A stretch of DNA of 64,000 nt from Reticulitermes lucifugus (lineage: Eukaryota; Arthropoda; Insecta; Blattodea; Rhinotermitidae): assembly GCA_026260175.1 (NCBI GenBank), contig JAKCWW010000823.1:22703-86702 (forward strand). The letters are read 5' to 3'. The notes beneath the pieces were generated by a model that saw only the letters and a list, made by a program, of their open reading frames with translations, was not told the DNA's origin and did no database searches. Made by a program: the position numbers and the translations under genes. Positions 11,254 to 21,640 of this stretch are shown piece by piece (within the stretch, counting starts at the first letter, position 1; each line of letters begins with the position of its first letter).

Positions 11254-11731
11254 AAATTAAAATAAAAAGACCGACAAATGCACTACTTAACTACTTTAAT
11301 GTAGTGTCCTTGTATCACCCTACACGTGTTTTGGACTCAAAGTCCATCATAATGGCGTCTCAGTATTAAAAACTACTAAAACAAGCTCATATTGACACAA
11401 ACGTACATCACTCGTATACCGCTATTGTGGTAGAGTTATCTGGATAAAATTATAGAACATAGATATGTCTATATTGGTTAAAACTTTATTAAAATTATAA
11501 GATGTGTATATAAAGTCCACTGGTATGGAACTACTGGCTTTCGTGGATTGTGTATTCTTACGTTGTGTGGGTTTGTAATGCGGTGCTGTTTGTGCTATCT
11601 GTACGTTACGGAGTGTGTGAGGAGACTGGCCTGGTGTCAAGCATCGGATGTAGCCTACATCCGATGCTTGACACCAGGTTAAATAGTTAAGTAGTTAAAT
11701 AGTGCATTTGTCGGTCTTTTTATTTTAATTT
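11254..11731. repeat. Fold-back element with about 48-bp inverted ends and internal 24-bp palindrome
   Basis: Left end AAATTAAAATAAAAAGACCG and onward is repeated in inverted orientation at 11684-11731, with a small indel. A perfect inverted repeat of 24 bp per arm (11630-11653, 11655-11678; one-base spacer) sits next to the right end. A hammerhead-like core lies at 11322-11352 on the minus strand: TGATGGACT, TTG, AGTCCAAAACACGTG. The sequence ATGCACGG follows 12 bp beyond the right arm (11743-11750), as also seen after two other fold-backs in this window. Confidence 0.75.
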
Positions 11732-12072
11732 GATTCATAGAAATGCACGGTGATAACAGTGTGAAATTTCTCTACATTAACATGAACCCCACAGAGGTTG
11801 TTAACAAGAAATAATGGAAAAGACAGGAGAAACATAATAAGAAATTACACTGCAAGAGGGAAGATACAGTATAAATCTGTATTAGAGCCATTTGGTCACA
11901 ATATTCAACTGTTAAGATACTGCCAACCCAAATTCACAGAAATAACCTTCATGTTTCAGAAGCTCACTACCAGTGCTGTAACATAATTACACTACAGCAT
12001 TCCACTTACGTGCATTACCTCAAATTAAAAGCAAAGATACGAGCTACTTTCCACTCTTTCCTTCTGACAAAA

Positions 12073-12264
12073 TTATGGCTGAGTAAACCAGGTTGGCAGA
12101 AAGCTGAACTCTGACGGCCCTGGTATCTTGACTGCCGTCACATCTTCGTGTGGTCTCCATTCAAACTTCCAGACTGCATCAGGACTCTCCTCCACCACCA
12201 CACTGCACACAAAGCTCAGAAACTGGTCACAGAAGTTCATGCATATGCTTGGATCCCAAACATC
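12073..12264 (-). CDS. DXO: DXO coding exon 5 (terminal)
   Basis: Acceptor GTTGCAG. Encodes DVWDPSICMNFCDQFLSFV through FSFLPTWFTQP and a TAA stop at 12073-12075, matching the DXO C-terminus (WNPSVCMNF..., FLPIWY in human). Confidence 0.93.
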   Translation of the reverse strand, partial: DVWDPSICMNFCDQFLSFVCSVVVEESPDAVWKFEWRPHEDVTAVKIPGPSEFSFLPTWFTQP

Positions 12265-15200
12265 CTGCAACAAAAATGAATGTTCCAGCACTTTATAGTC
12301 ATCACCAAGGACAGTTCTCTTCCCTTCTCTGTTAAAAAATGGGCAGTTTTGCTAAGTACAATGAGAACAACATCAGTGTGTAGTTCGAAAAATTGCACAG
12401 CCAAAGGGAATGTACAAAAATTAATTACCTCTATACAAAACCACTTAAGCTGAAAAATTGCAAAGTGATTCACTAAAATGACCACATAATTCAGGCTGCA
12501 AATTTTTAATGAGACCTACAATTTTATGCAAAGAGGTAGCTTTTCTAATTCAATAAAACTTCAATTGTATCTTCAAGTCAATTACAGGTTACGGTGGGCT
12601 TGTATTCAGTACACACCACAAGAACGTCTGATGACAAAAGATTAAAGAGATGAAATGTATTTCACAAAACAAGCAGGTCTCGTTTTACGCAATTTCTTTT
12701 TGCATGATTTCACTTTAACACGACTTGAAAATTTACACCACTTTTCGAATTTACGCAATAATTTTCAGTTTAACGCGATTTGGCATAGACAATCCAAGGC
12801 CGCACTTATCTTCTATAGGAGGCTAGCAGGAAGTGACGTCACTGTCACGCCATCAGTTGCGCATATGGATGGATGACATTGGTGATATAATCATACAGCT
12901 CATTTAGTTTCCTCTTCAACAGCATTTGCTTTTCTTACCAGCATGAGTGAGAAATGTAAATCTACATCACCTAGTGCAATCCAAGTGAAAAATCAGCGAA
13001 AGACAGTCGGTACTGAAGAGAAATTAGACGTAATAAGCCGACTTAAAAAAGGTGAACGAACTGTTGTCATATACCTTAATGTTAAGGCTCTCCCAGAGTA
13101 GCTTAGGTACAATTTGTGATAATGCTGATAGGATTAAAGACAGTGCTATATGTTTAGATAACATTAAATTCCAACAATCTGAAATGGAGTGTTTGTTTGT
13201 GTAGCAGGACTATCACAGTCCTGTCAGAATGAACTGTACTGAAACTATGGATGTCTCTTACATTTTTATTGCATTAGAAGTAAATAAATATACTGTATAG
13301 AAATATATGTATACTGTATAGAAATGTATAAATACTTTAGATACAGTACATATATACTCTACAGGTCCGTTCGTCTACTAGTGGTATTGTCATACACTAT
13401 ATAGGATGAGGTTGTCAATCCCCTAACCCCCAAGAAATACACTGCTTTAAATGGAAATTTGTGTTCGATTTGCACGACACTTTTCAGGAACGTAACCCTG
13501 GCATAAAACGAGACCTGCCTGTACAGAGAGCATTTTATACCAAAAAATTTAATACTGTCAGAAAGTCAGACCCATATAAAAATATGAAGTTATTACAGTT
13601 CTATTGCTGTCAGAAGGAATGTACACAATTAATAATCAAGGACATATACCCTAACAACCATGATGAAAATGACAACATGGCACAACAATTCTAAAACAGA
13701 GAAGTTCCTATGAATATGTTTTACCCATATTTAAAGGTATCAACAAAGGACCACTTCACACATACTGTAGTCAACAGATATGATGAGCTTTCACTCCAGG
13801 GGTTACAGGGAGATAAGTGGTTCTTTTTGTATAATAATGTCCCTGTCCATTCTGCTGTAACAGCGATACGCTTCTTGATGAACCACAGCATGGTGATCAC
13901 CAACCCACCTTATTCACCTGACTAAGCACCAGCTGACATTTTTCTATTCCCTAAATGAATACTGCCCTCAAAGAAAGAAGATTTCAGGATTTCAAGAAGA
14001 GTGTAACCGCTGAATTAAATGCAGTTCCTTTAAGATACCTTTGATGACTGTTTTGAAAAACTTTTAGAAAGACAAAAAAATACTGCAAGCCTAGGGAGAT
14101 AACTTTGAAGGAAAATAAAACAATTTTCTTCTTATTTCATGCACATCTGTTCTGACAGACTGAGTCCCAGAACTTCATTGTTTGACCTCATAATTATTAT
14201 ATGGATAGAAGTGACTATCCTAGTCAGAATTACACATTTTACCGAACACTGTAACAATGTCAAGAATACATTACAGAATGATCAGTGATAGGATACCACA
14301 GAAAATGCAAAGTATCAACCCAGAATAAGAGGATGCTTGAGAAGACCTGAGAGCTCCTTCTGATTATGACAACTGTACGCTTAGATTCTCTGGGTTTTGG
14401 ACTCTGGACCGATGGCTCAGAACAGCACTTTCTGTCAGACTCGACTCAGTAGGTACCTCCTCAACTTGTCACCTGCAGACATAAACATTCAGTTTCCAAA
14501 ACACTGCAGTTTGTTTAAAATACTAGATGATGGACAAAGTCCAAGAACCATTTAATCCTAACATAGAGGTTCTTTGTAGTAACTGCACTTGACCTAAAGA
14601 AACATGACGACAAATGTAACACATACACGTACTAAAAACTTCCCCTGTCCACAACAGTAAGGCATTTAAGGGGAGCAGAGCTATAGCCCCACTCATTCTT
14701 CACCTCAGCACTGGATGGAGGAGAGTGATCTTCACGTTCCGGCTTCTTTACCCCCTGGAACCCACCGAATGTGAGGCTGGGTGGGCCCCAGAGCTGGTCT
14801 GGATGGTTTTGGAGAAGAGAAAAATTCTTGTCCCTGCCAGGATTCAAACCCCAGACTACCCATCCTGTACCTAGTTGCTATACCAACTATGTTACTGTAG
14901 CACATAAAACCCTTCATTACTCCCTTTTACTAAAATAAATGTCCTACCATTAGCACAGTTACATTCTGGTATACATCCTCTCACTTTCCAATCAGTGACA
15001 TATTAACTCTTTCCTGCTTAGAATCTGACTCCATCTGTAATAAAGGGTGACAAAAACAGTGCTCACCCCAGCCATTCTAGGAATTTTTAAAACTTCAAAG
15101 TTTTCCAACTTGTGCACCACACCCCGGTCATCTCGGAACCCACATACAATTTGACTTGTGCCCACAAGGAAACTTTGGCCCCACCATTTGATGAGTTTAA

Positions 15201-18200
15201 ATCTGAAACAGTAAGAAAATTACAAGCCACGGTTACTGGCATGACCAGTAGAAGTAGATTTAATATCTCCAGTTCTCAGAAAATGAATGGTGATCCTTAA
15301 AATTACTGTATTTACCCAACTGCAAGACGACTCTAATCTAAGACAACCCCCCAAAATAAAACATGTCTGCCAACGGAAAATATATTTATCCAAATCTAGG
15401 ATGACCCCCCAAAAATAAAACGTCTGCTAAGTGAAAATATTTTCCTATTAATTTCATACACTTAATACACAAAGCATGTCAGATTCTATCTACCTTTACC
15501 AATCAGTGTAACTCTCTCCACCTTCACAGTCAGTGCCTTCATCTTCCTCACACTCAATCCTAACATTTCCATCCTCCTCACTGTCATCCCACAATGTATC
15601 ATCATCACTCCCATCCATTGCATTGGATATACAGCACTTCTTAAACCCTTCACAATCACTTCTGGTGAGATGTGCTGCCATGCCATTATGATCTACATTG
15701 ACTACACAGTACATTTATATTTCTTGGGTTTATAAACTTACTTGAACCCATGAAGATTCACAACTTCCTCCACAGATGGTGTTAAGAATTTTAAATACAT
15801 GTGTTCTGGATTTCTGTGTTGTGTCTGCGGTCTTATCAGTCTGAGTTCATGGCTCTTTTCATGGTTTTTAATTTGTGGATTGGTCCTGCTTTTATTTTTG
15901 GGTTTTGTGGTTAATTTTTCATTTTTCAATAGCCATTTTCCTGTCACTAACCTTGGACTAGATCTGTTCTCAGGTGCATATTTCAACAAGTTTCTATGGT
16001 GCACAATGACTGAAAACAGCTCAATCTAAGGGGTCCACCAGGTTAGTTCCATCTTTGCCTCACAACAGGAACAGGTGCTCTCTTCTCTCATTTGTTTACA
16101 TTCAAGTAAATATAGTAAAACCTGACTGCCAAATTCTACAGTAACTAATGTAAAACCTCTGTTCCCAAAGTATACATTTAGCTCAACCAAACATCACAAA
16201 TTCTTGTCAGGTTCTGTCTTTGATACCAAAATGGTGGTCAAACAACATCAGTCTCACTCAATGTGAATATCTTGATATTCTGTATGGGGAACCAAGCAAC
16301 TAGTTGTGATGTGAACCACGGACCCTACAAACATTGACCCTTACTCTGTGACATTCACTTCCAATTCTGATTTATCTGTCTAGCGTCCTCAGCCAACCAC
16401 TATTTAAATTATCAAGAACAGCACAGGGGTAGGTTCTATGTATGTCTTGCCTAATATCCACACAACACTTACCTCTTGAAGTTCTGGTTCTGTCGGGCTG
16501 TTTCAATGTGCCGGCTTGTTTTCAACTCAATGAACTTGGCCTCAGCCAGCTCTGAACAGCTGTTAATCACAGATGTGCTTTTAACCCCATCCATTTCTGC
16601 TCCTAACAACAAGCGGTGGTTATTCAGCTTTGCCCTGAACACCACACACAGTTCTTCCCGTTCATTCACAGGTTTTGTCACATCAGGTACTCCATCTGGC
16701 TTGGCTGGAAAAAACAGAAAAATGTCATGAAGCAACAAGATTCATTTTTCACCAACTGAACCACACACCTTTAATATAGTCATTCCTTTAACATTCATAG
16801 TTCCACCAAACATATATCAACTCTTTTTTGACGTAATTCTTTCCGTGTAATGGGATAAAGTTCTTATTATAAAACCAACAATTTGCACATACGAAACCTA
16901 TACAATGATACAATTTCCTCTCCTACATGTTTCAGCGGCTGACCACCATCTTCAGGGGGCCACATCAATATTCAAAACCTGATAAAATATGATACATTTG
17001 TAATGATAAAATACATTATATCACAGTAATATCACAGCCATTAGAATGTCAAGTGTAGCAAAGTGTTGTATGTGCAGTTAAAATTCTTCATACTAATACA
17101 ATATTATGTGTTTCGTGGTGCCCCATTAAAATTGAGTACATCTTAATCTTATTTTACCACACATTTGCAATAACAAACACACTGTATTATACTGATACCC
17201 AAGTCCTGTTCATATGATGTAGAATATGGTACAATGACGTATGTGTGGTAAAAGTTCCATTTACTAGATAAGTTGCTTGTAGTTCTCAGTTCTCTAGCAA
17301 TTGAAACTTTTACCATGCATATGCCATTGTACCACATTCTACATCATATGAACAGGACTATGTGCTGTACATTTCAAACGTGTGAAATTTTCTGTAATCT
17401 TGCAAACAGAGAACAATTGGTACCAGGTCTCTTTCATAGGTTTAAAGTGGCTAGACCCTCGCATTGAACACTCACCCTTTCTAGCGCTGAGGTTGTGTAT
17501 GGGTAGAGCTGCACCTCTACCTCCCAACTGTGCCTTCATGGAAAGTTATAGGGTGATCTTTACCTTTACATTGCAAACAAAGAAAGATGCAATGGAAAAT
17601 GTATCTCTGATTCTATACAGCAACACTGCTCGAGTTCATGTAGTTCCCTGCACCATCATCTACTTCTGTTGATCTGTACTCTGTACCCTCTGGTAACACA
17701 TGAAACTTCCAATCATAGCTTTCAAAGCCAAAGCAATTACATACCGATCAAAGATACGCACTTATTCCAACTGTTTACAGTCTTCTATCTACCTTATTCC
17801 ACGGAGCAGAGTCCTTGAAAAGCTAGTAGTTCCTCAGGTAGTCAAGAAATTTCCTGTATTTTAAGAAGCCTGAAGGTTCATTACCCCAGTCACTACAGCC
17901 TGCCACTTGTCCCTATCCTGCACCATATCAATCCTCACACTCCAAACCGATTTCCTCAAGATCCATTTTAATATTAACATCCCATCTATGCCTAGGTCTT
18001 CCAAGTGGTCTCTTTCCTCCAGGCTGCCCCACAAAACCCTGCATGCAGCTCCCCTTAGGTGCCACATGCTCCACCCATTTCACTCTTCTTGATCACCCAG
18101 ATAATATTTTGTGAAGAATACAAATTATAAAGCTCTTCAATTGCAATTTCCTCCAGTCCCCTGGTACCTCATCCATCCTAGGCTCAAATCTCTCTCTCAG

Positions 18201-20370
18201 CACCTTATTCTCAAACACGCTCAGCCTAGTTCTTCCCTCAGTGTGAGCAACCAAGTTTCACGCCAATATAAAACAGCAGGCAAAATTAGAGTTCTGTATA
18301 TTTAAACCTTCTATTTTTAGAAAGCAAACAGGAAGACGAAGGATCCTGGACCCAAAGGTAGCACACATTCCAAGAGTTCAATCTGTTCTTAATTTCTTCA
18401 TGTATGCAATTTGGATTTGTGAGGGTTGTTCCCAAATATTTCAACTCTGCCACACTTTAAAGTATTTATTACCTACCTATATGTTATGACTGTCCTACAT
18501 TCTGTTCATTAGACAATAGCATATACTTAGTTTTCTCAGCAATTACTTCCAGACCAATCTTCTTACCAGCAACTAATAAGGCTTCCGTGTTTTCCTCTGT
18601 GGCTACATATTTTTTTTACCCAGTAAATTGACATCAGCATCCCATTCAATTTTAATCCCTCCTGGTTTCCTTGAACCTCTCTATTGACATATTCTAAAGA
18701 AAAGTTGAAACGCAATGGTGACAAAGCATCTCCTTGTTTCAGACCATTTCAGACCATTCTCACTAAGGAACGTATCAGACATGGGTTTCATTTAAACATA
18801 TTTTTATTAACCTACCTTGTTTCATAACGATACCAAACTCAGTAAGGATATTATACAAGACCTCCCTCCTAACTGAATCATAAGCTTTCAAGTCTGTAAT
18901 AGCTGATGCAGTACCCCATTATATTCCCATTTTTTTTCAGCTATTTGAAGAATGCAGAATATATGATCAATAAGATCTGTTATGTTAAAATCCACACCGA
19001 TGAAACCCAATAATTTCATCTACATATGGAGTTAACCTTCACAGATGAATGTTAGATAAAATTCTGTATGTATTTATAAGCAGTGACATACCTTTATAAT
19101 TACTAGTCTGTTTTTAGCACAGCACCAAACCCCAAAGCTGGTGGACCACCCCTTGTTGGCTGTCCATGACTGCTTATTCAATATACTTGTAGCTATGCCC
19201 CCCCATCTGGAGTTCTTCGTCTCTATGCAAAACTTGGGAATGTGTCATGTCATGGTCACAGGGACCCATTTATCACGGGAATCTTCCATTTATGATACAT
19301 AACATTTTCATGGGGTCTGTTACACCCCAGCAAGTTACCTGAGCTCATGTACTGCTCAAACTTGTAGCCCCATGATGCAAACTGCTTATCTCTGTCTGTC
19401 ATCTGTTCCTTAGAAAGGCGCTTCCTTTCTGTCTCCTTAGCACAAAGAAAGATTGTTCCCTTCCACTTGGTTGCACAAATAATCCAGTCTTCATTCTTCT
19501 CGTATGGAGTGCACATCAACACCGTCAGCAAACCACGGAAGCAGACAAAGTCAGTCAACTTCCTGCAATGATTTGCATACATAAGGGTAAGTGCAGTCAT
19601 TACATGAAATTGCACAGATGCAATTTCGGCTTCATAGTCACAAACGTAATACAGTAATGATAAATTTACGTTTTGCTTAATGATGTCAATAACGAGTGTA
19701 CCAAATGACAGGATAACAGTGAATAAGCGGAAAGGACATGGAAGGAGGCAGTTACAGCATAACTTGTCTGTACTATTCGATCACTTCCCTGCATGGACTG
19801 ACGAAGATACGAAAAACCTTGGTCAGGATAATCAGCATCCTACCCGAAACCAAGACGGAACACCATGCCAAAAGCGTTACTGCTTCAGCCACGCTGCTGA
19901 TACCATTGATCTTCCACGACTCCTATTCACTCTTCATGTAAATTTTGTGTGAATAAGCAAAGTATGAACAAGTTCTTTATACCAAATACAGCCTTCGAAT
20001 GAATAAGTAAAGTATCTAAGCAAATTTTCGACAAGTTCTTCATACCAAATACACCTTTCAGAAATGTAGCTACAGATGACTTCAAAACGTACCAGTCTCC
20101 ACCGTTGGAATTCTGAAGAATCCATCTTAAAAGATTATCTAGTTTCTCATCATAACTGTCATCTTTCTTTTGCGCAAGTTTTCGTCCATGGTCCAAGTTA
20201 AATTTAACATTATAATCTGTAGGTAAGTGAATGTACTTTAACTGACTTAAATCTGCACAGTAATTGCGATCACAGTCGACGCTATAATGTCCAATCACAT
20301 GTGGCTTACTATACGCAGGAAATTTTCCTCCCTTTGCATTTTCCTTCACCTTTAACGTATTACAACTCAT
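12073..20370 (-). CDS. DXO: DXO/Rai1-family RNA 5'-end decapping exoribonuclease (five coding exons)
   Basis: Joined exons (minus strand): 20093-20370, 19339-19562, 16473-16704, 15067-15202, 12073-12264; 1062 nt, 353 aa plus stop, frame kept through all junctions. DXO/Rai1 enzymes remove incomplete or non-canonical 5' caps (for example NAD caps) and degrade the RNA 5'-3'. Visible active-site landmarks by residue: R102 (FRG), E162 (GYKFE), E204 and D206 (GAEMD), E227 and K229 (ELKTS), Q254 (KWWGQSF). The human equivalents are R132, E192, E234/D236, E253, Q280. Spacing matches the human protein except for a small insertion between GAEMD and ELKT. The length is slightly below the human 396 aa, mostly at the N-terminus. 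Start chosen at ATG 20370 (MSCNTLKV, A at -3), because the frame upstream has only a GTG. Introns carry Tigger, mariner, SINE, LINE and fold-back copies. The gene looks intact; I could not test expression. Confidence 0.93.
12670..13521 (+). mobile_element. Tigger/pogo element, internally deleted, with transposase N-terminus
   Basis: Inverted ends share GCAGGTCTCGTTTTA. The right end is followed by TA, while the left TA has decayed. An ATG at 12943 opens a 52-codon frame ending at TAG 13099-13101: MSEKCKSTSPSAIQVKNQRK, then EEKLDVISRLKKGER, the first CENP-B-type helix-turn-helix of Tigger transposases. The rest of the transposase is absent. It lies in DXO intron 4. Confidence 0.82.
13524..14160 (+). 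mobile_element. Mariner-like transposase relic (third lineage)
   Basis: Reads GDKWFFLYNNVPVHSAVTA (the decayed second catalytic block, Asp replaced by Asn), then NPPYSPD-stop-APADIFLFPK (third block). FDDCFEKLLERQKKYC in another frame resembles the mariner C-terminus. Terminal repeats were not found; the element directly abuts the Tigger copy in DXO intron 4. Confidence 0.68.
14161..14640. other. DXO intron 4 sequence, nothing recognised
   Basis: No exon or identified repeat; unique-looking intronic sequence between a mariner relic and a SINE. Confidence 0.45.
14645..14905 (-). mobile_element. SINE-A, near full length
   Basis: Antisense copy. Read on the minus strand it has a tRNA-like head with a B-box-like GGGTTTGAATCC, the TTTTTCTCTTCTCCAAAACC block, the GGTAAAGAAGCCGG block and CCATCCAGTGCTGAGGTGAA. 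It lies in DXO intron 4, just downstream of exon 4. Confidence 0.85.
15067..15202 (-). CDS. DXO: DXO coding exon 4
   Basis: Acceptor CTGTTTCAG, donor GTGAGC. Encodes FKLIKWWGQSFLVG (Q254) and IVCGFRDDRGVV. This short exon has no start codon of its own and was found by its KWW motif and by phase agreement with exons 3 and 5. Confidence 0.92.
15303..15425 (+). repeat. Short interspersed repeat with internal duplication
   Basis: A TGTATTTACCCAA...AAGACGAC start followed by two imperfect copies of a unit containing ATCTAAGACAACCCCCCAAA and AATAAAAC.TGTCTGC. A second, more decayed copy of the start is at 39666-39738. It resembles DNA-transposon-derived MITEs that share a TATTTACCC..ATATAAGAC end, but I cannot name the family. 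Confidence 0.4.
15426..16472. other. DXO intron 3, nothing recognised
   Basis: No exon, RNA gene or named repeat could be supported. Open frames on both strands here are short and lack family signatures. Confidence 0.45.
16473..16704 (-). CDS. DXO: DXO coding exon 3
   Basis: Acceptor TTTTTTCCAG, donor GTAAGT. Contains LLLGAEMDG (E204, D206) and FIELKTSRH (E227, K229). Confidence 0.93.
16925..17358. repeat. Fold-back repeat with about 55-bp inverted arms and hammerhead-like motif
   Basis: Arms 17203-17256 and 17304-17358 are inverted copies (GTCCTGTTCATATGATGTAG at the left) separated by about 50 bases. On the minus strand, 16925-16956 reads CCTGAAGATGG, then a short GTGG/CCGC hairpin, then TGAAACATGT. 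It lies in DXO intron 2. The tail after the right arm has GTGTGAAATTT, resembling the tail after the fold-back at 11254. Confidence 0.6.
17440..17572 (+). mobile_element. SINE-A, 3' part
   Basis: Carries TCTAGCGCTGAGGTTGTG, the GAGCTGCACCTCTAC block, TGTGCCTTCATGG and the GTGATCTTTACCTTT 3' end. Confidence 0.7.
17812..19110 (-). mobile_element. LINE-A fragment, RT plus 3' end (about 1.3 kb)
   Basis: Antisense copy. From the right: a finger-region block (TPYVDEIIGFH), AYDS..REVLYNIL, a decayed GDALSPL-like block, the GLEV..EKTKYML block, and finally the conserved C-terminal region ending with the 3' terminus near 17812. Many stops and frameshifts. It fills much of DXO intron 2. Confidence 0.75.
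19339..19562 (-). CDS. DXO: DXO coding exon 2
   Basis: Acceptor ATTGCAG, donor GTAACT. Contains FVCFRG (R102), TPYEKNEDW and the GYKFEQYM motif carrying catalytic E162. Confidence 0.93.
19950..20065 (-). repeat. Imperfect tandem duplication at the start of DXO intron 1
   Basis: Two adjacent units (about 50 and 60 bases) share GAATAAG.AAAGTAT, CAAGTTCTT.ATACCAAATA and the ACAGCCTTC/ACACCTTTC end. Because the frame stays open past the exon 1 donor, the duplication appears as a repeated peptide (GVFGMKNL / AVFGIKNL), but alignment to the family shows it is intronic. Confidence 0.6.
20093..20370 (-). CDS. DXO: DXO coding exon 1
   Basis: Encodes residues 1-92 plus two bases of W93. FPAYSKPHVIGHYSVDCD and KLDNLLRWIL match the family's N-terminal region. 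The donor is GTACGT inside the TGG codon; the frame beyond it is intronic. Confidence 0.88.
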
Positions 20371-21240
20371 AATCACGCCACACCAGATCCATCCCCCACC
20401 CGCGTTACACACGCCACAGATTATCTAGTCTAGATCATGGGCATAGTTCAGAGCATGGATCAGTGTTCACAGACGCTATCAGAGTTGCCATTATCCACGG
20501 TAGTCTTGGACGTTCTTTCCAGACCAGACGAAAGATACCCGTACCTCGTGGGCAACATGTTACCTGCGACACAATGTTGTTACCCGCGAAGACATGAAAT
20601 GAGAAAATGTATTTTAAAAATTTCCCTAAGAAAGCCGAGATAGAACGTCAAATAAATTTTGAAAAATTATTCGCCGTTTATGGAGACAGAATATATTACT
20701 AATTCCCTTTGTACAATGTACTAAAAATAGCGACACCCGTAACCTAGGCTGTGACTTACATTTTTTTTTATCTTTTCTCTCATTATCAGTGTATTTTTAT
20801 TGCACATAATGTATAGAAAAATACTTACTCATTCTTCATTCTGCGTATTGAATTTCATTTTGCCAGCCTGCAGGTCAAATTTGCCTACGTTGCCCGCATC
20901 GCATTCGAAGTTGCCCAGACCTGTTCCAGACTGTTGTACCCTGCTTTCCGAGTTGAGTCGCCACTGTAGACAAGCTGTTATTACGCCTGCCGTTCGCGAA
21001 CGGGCGCCATTGTCACCGCCCAGCCTGTTCAAAATGCGTTCGCTGTTGCCTCATCCTCCAAATTATATTTCATTTTTAATATGTACACAATAGCACATAC
21101 ACGCGCGTGCACACTCTTACATGTTCCCCTCATTCTATTACAAAGTGTTGGCCCTGAGAAAGGCCTACTTTAGTACCTGCGCCGTGTACCAATCAAAACT
21201 TCTTACCATGTCCATTAATTTTCGTATAGGATTGGTTTCT
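20371..21240. other. Upstream of DXO; no second gene supported
   Basis: Presumably holds the DXO 5' UTR and promoter; no TATA box or initiator could be fixed. The part near 20850-21050 is richer in CG dinucleotides than its surroundings. A plus-strand 68-codon frame at 20437 has no family signature. Confidence 0.4.
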
Positions 21241-21244
21241 TCTC

Positions 21245-21590
21245 CTTTACATTTCTTCGTGAACATGTATCCTGCTAGGCACAAGATTTAGTCTGCTATC
21301 CGGTCGTAGGGATTCGGTATCCTTCACTTGTCGCCTTGTCGATTCTGTCGTATTCGTGTGAGCAACGGTTTCTTCATACACGAACCAAATGTAAAACTTC
21401 ATCATATCCTTCCTCTTCCAACGTGTTGTACGCATCCACGCAATCACTAATGATTGTGGTGCTTGTGGAGATCCCAGTATTTTAAATTCCCTAACGGGGT
21501 TCCTCCGGTTAATATCTGGCACGGCAACTAGGAATGCTTTGCCACTGTCCCTGTCAATCTCGCCAAAACTTACTGAATACGAGCGTGATG
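21245..21590 (-). mobile_element. Merlin (IS1595/ISXO2-like) transposase fragment
   Basis: Minus-strand frames give FGEIDRDSGKAFLVAVPDI (the conserved block around a catalytic Asp), then after a frameshift ISDCVDAYNTLEEEGY (second block). After another shift comes VAHTNTTES (third block), ending LAGYMFTKKC. This order matches the ISXO2-like transposase of bacterial IS1595 and eukaryotic Merlin elements. Terminal repeats were not found; a mariner lies about 50 bp away. Confidence 0.72.
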
Positions 21591-21640
21591 TCCTCTGTTA
21601 TAATTTCAATTCGAAACCTTTCTTTCGTCTATTTCTACTA

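Noticed and set aside
16476-16730. Plus-strand ORF of 84 codons
   Set aside because: It is the antisense shadow of DXO exon 3, which has the conserved motifs.
19927-20412. 161-codon ORF as a single-exon gene starting at 20412
   Set aside because: The frame begins with GTG, and its C-terminal third is intronic. Alignment to the DXO family puts the true start at 20370 and the donor at 20092.
20437-20643. 68-codon plus-strand ORF head-to-head with DXO
   Set aside because: No family motif, no splice support, and length is within chance expectation.
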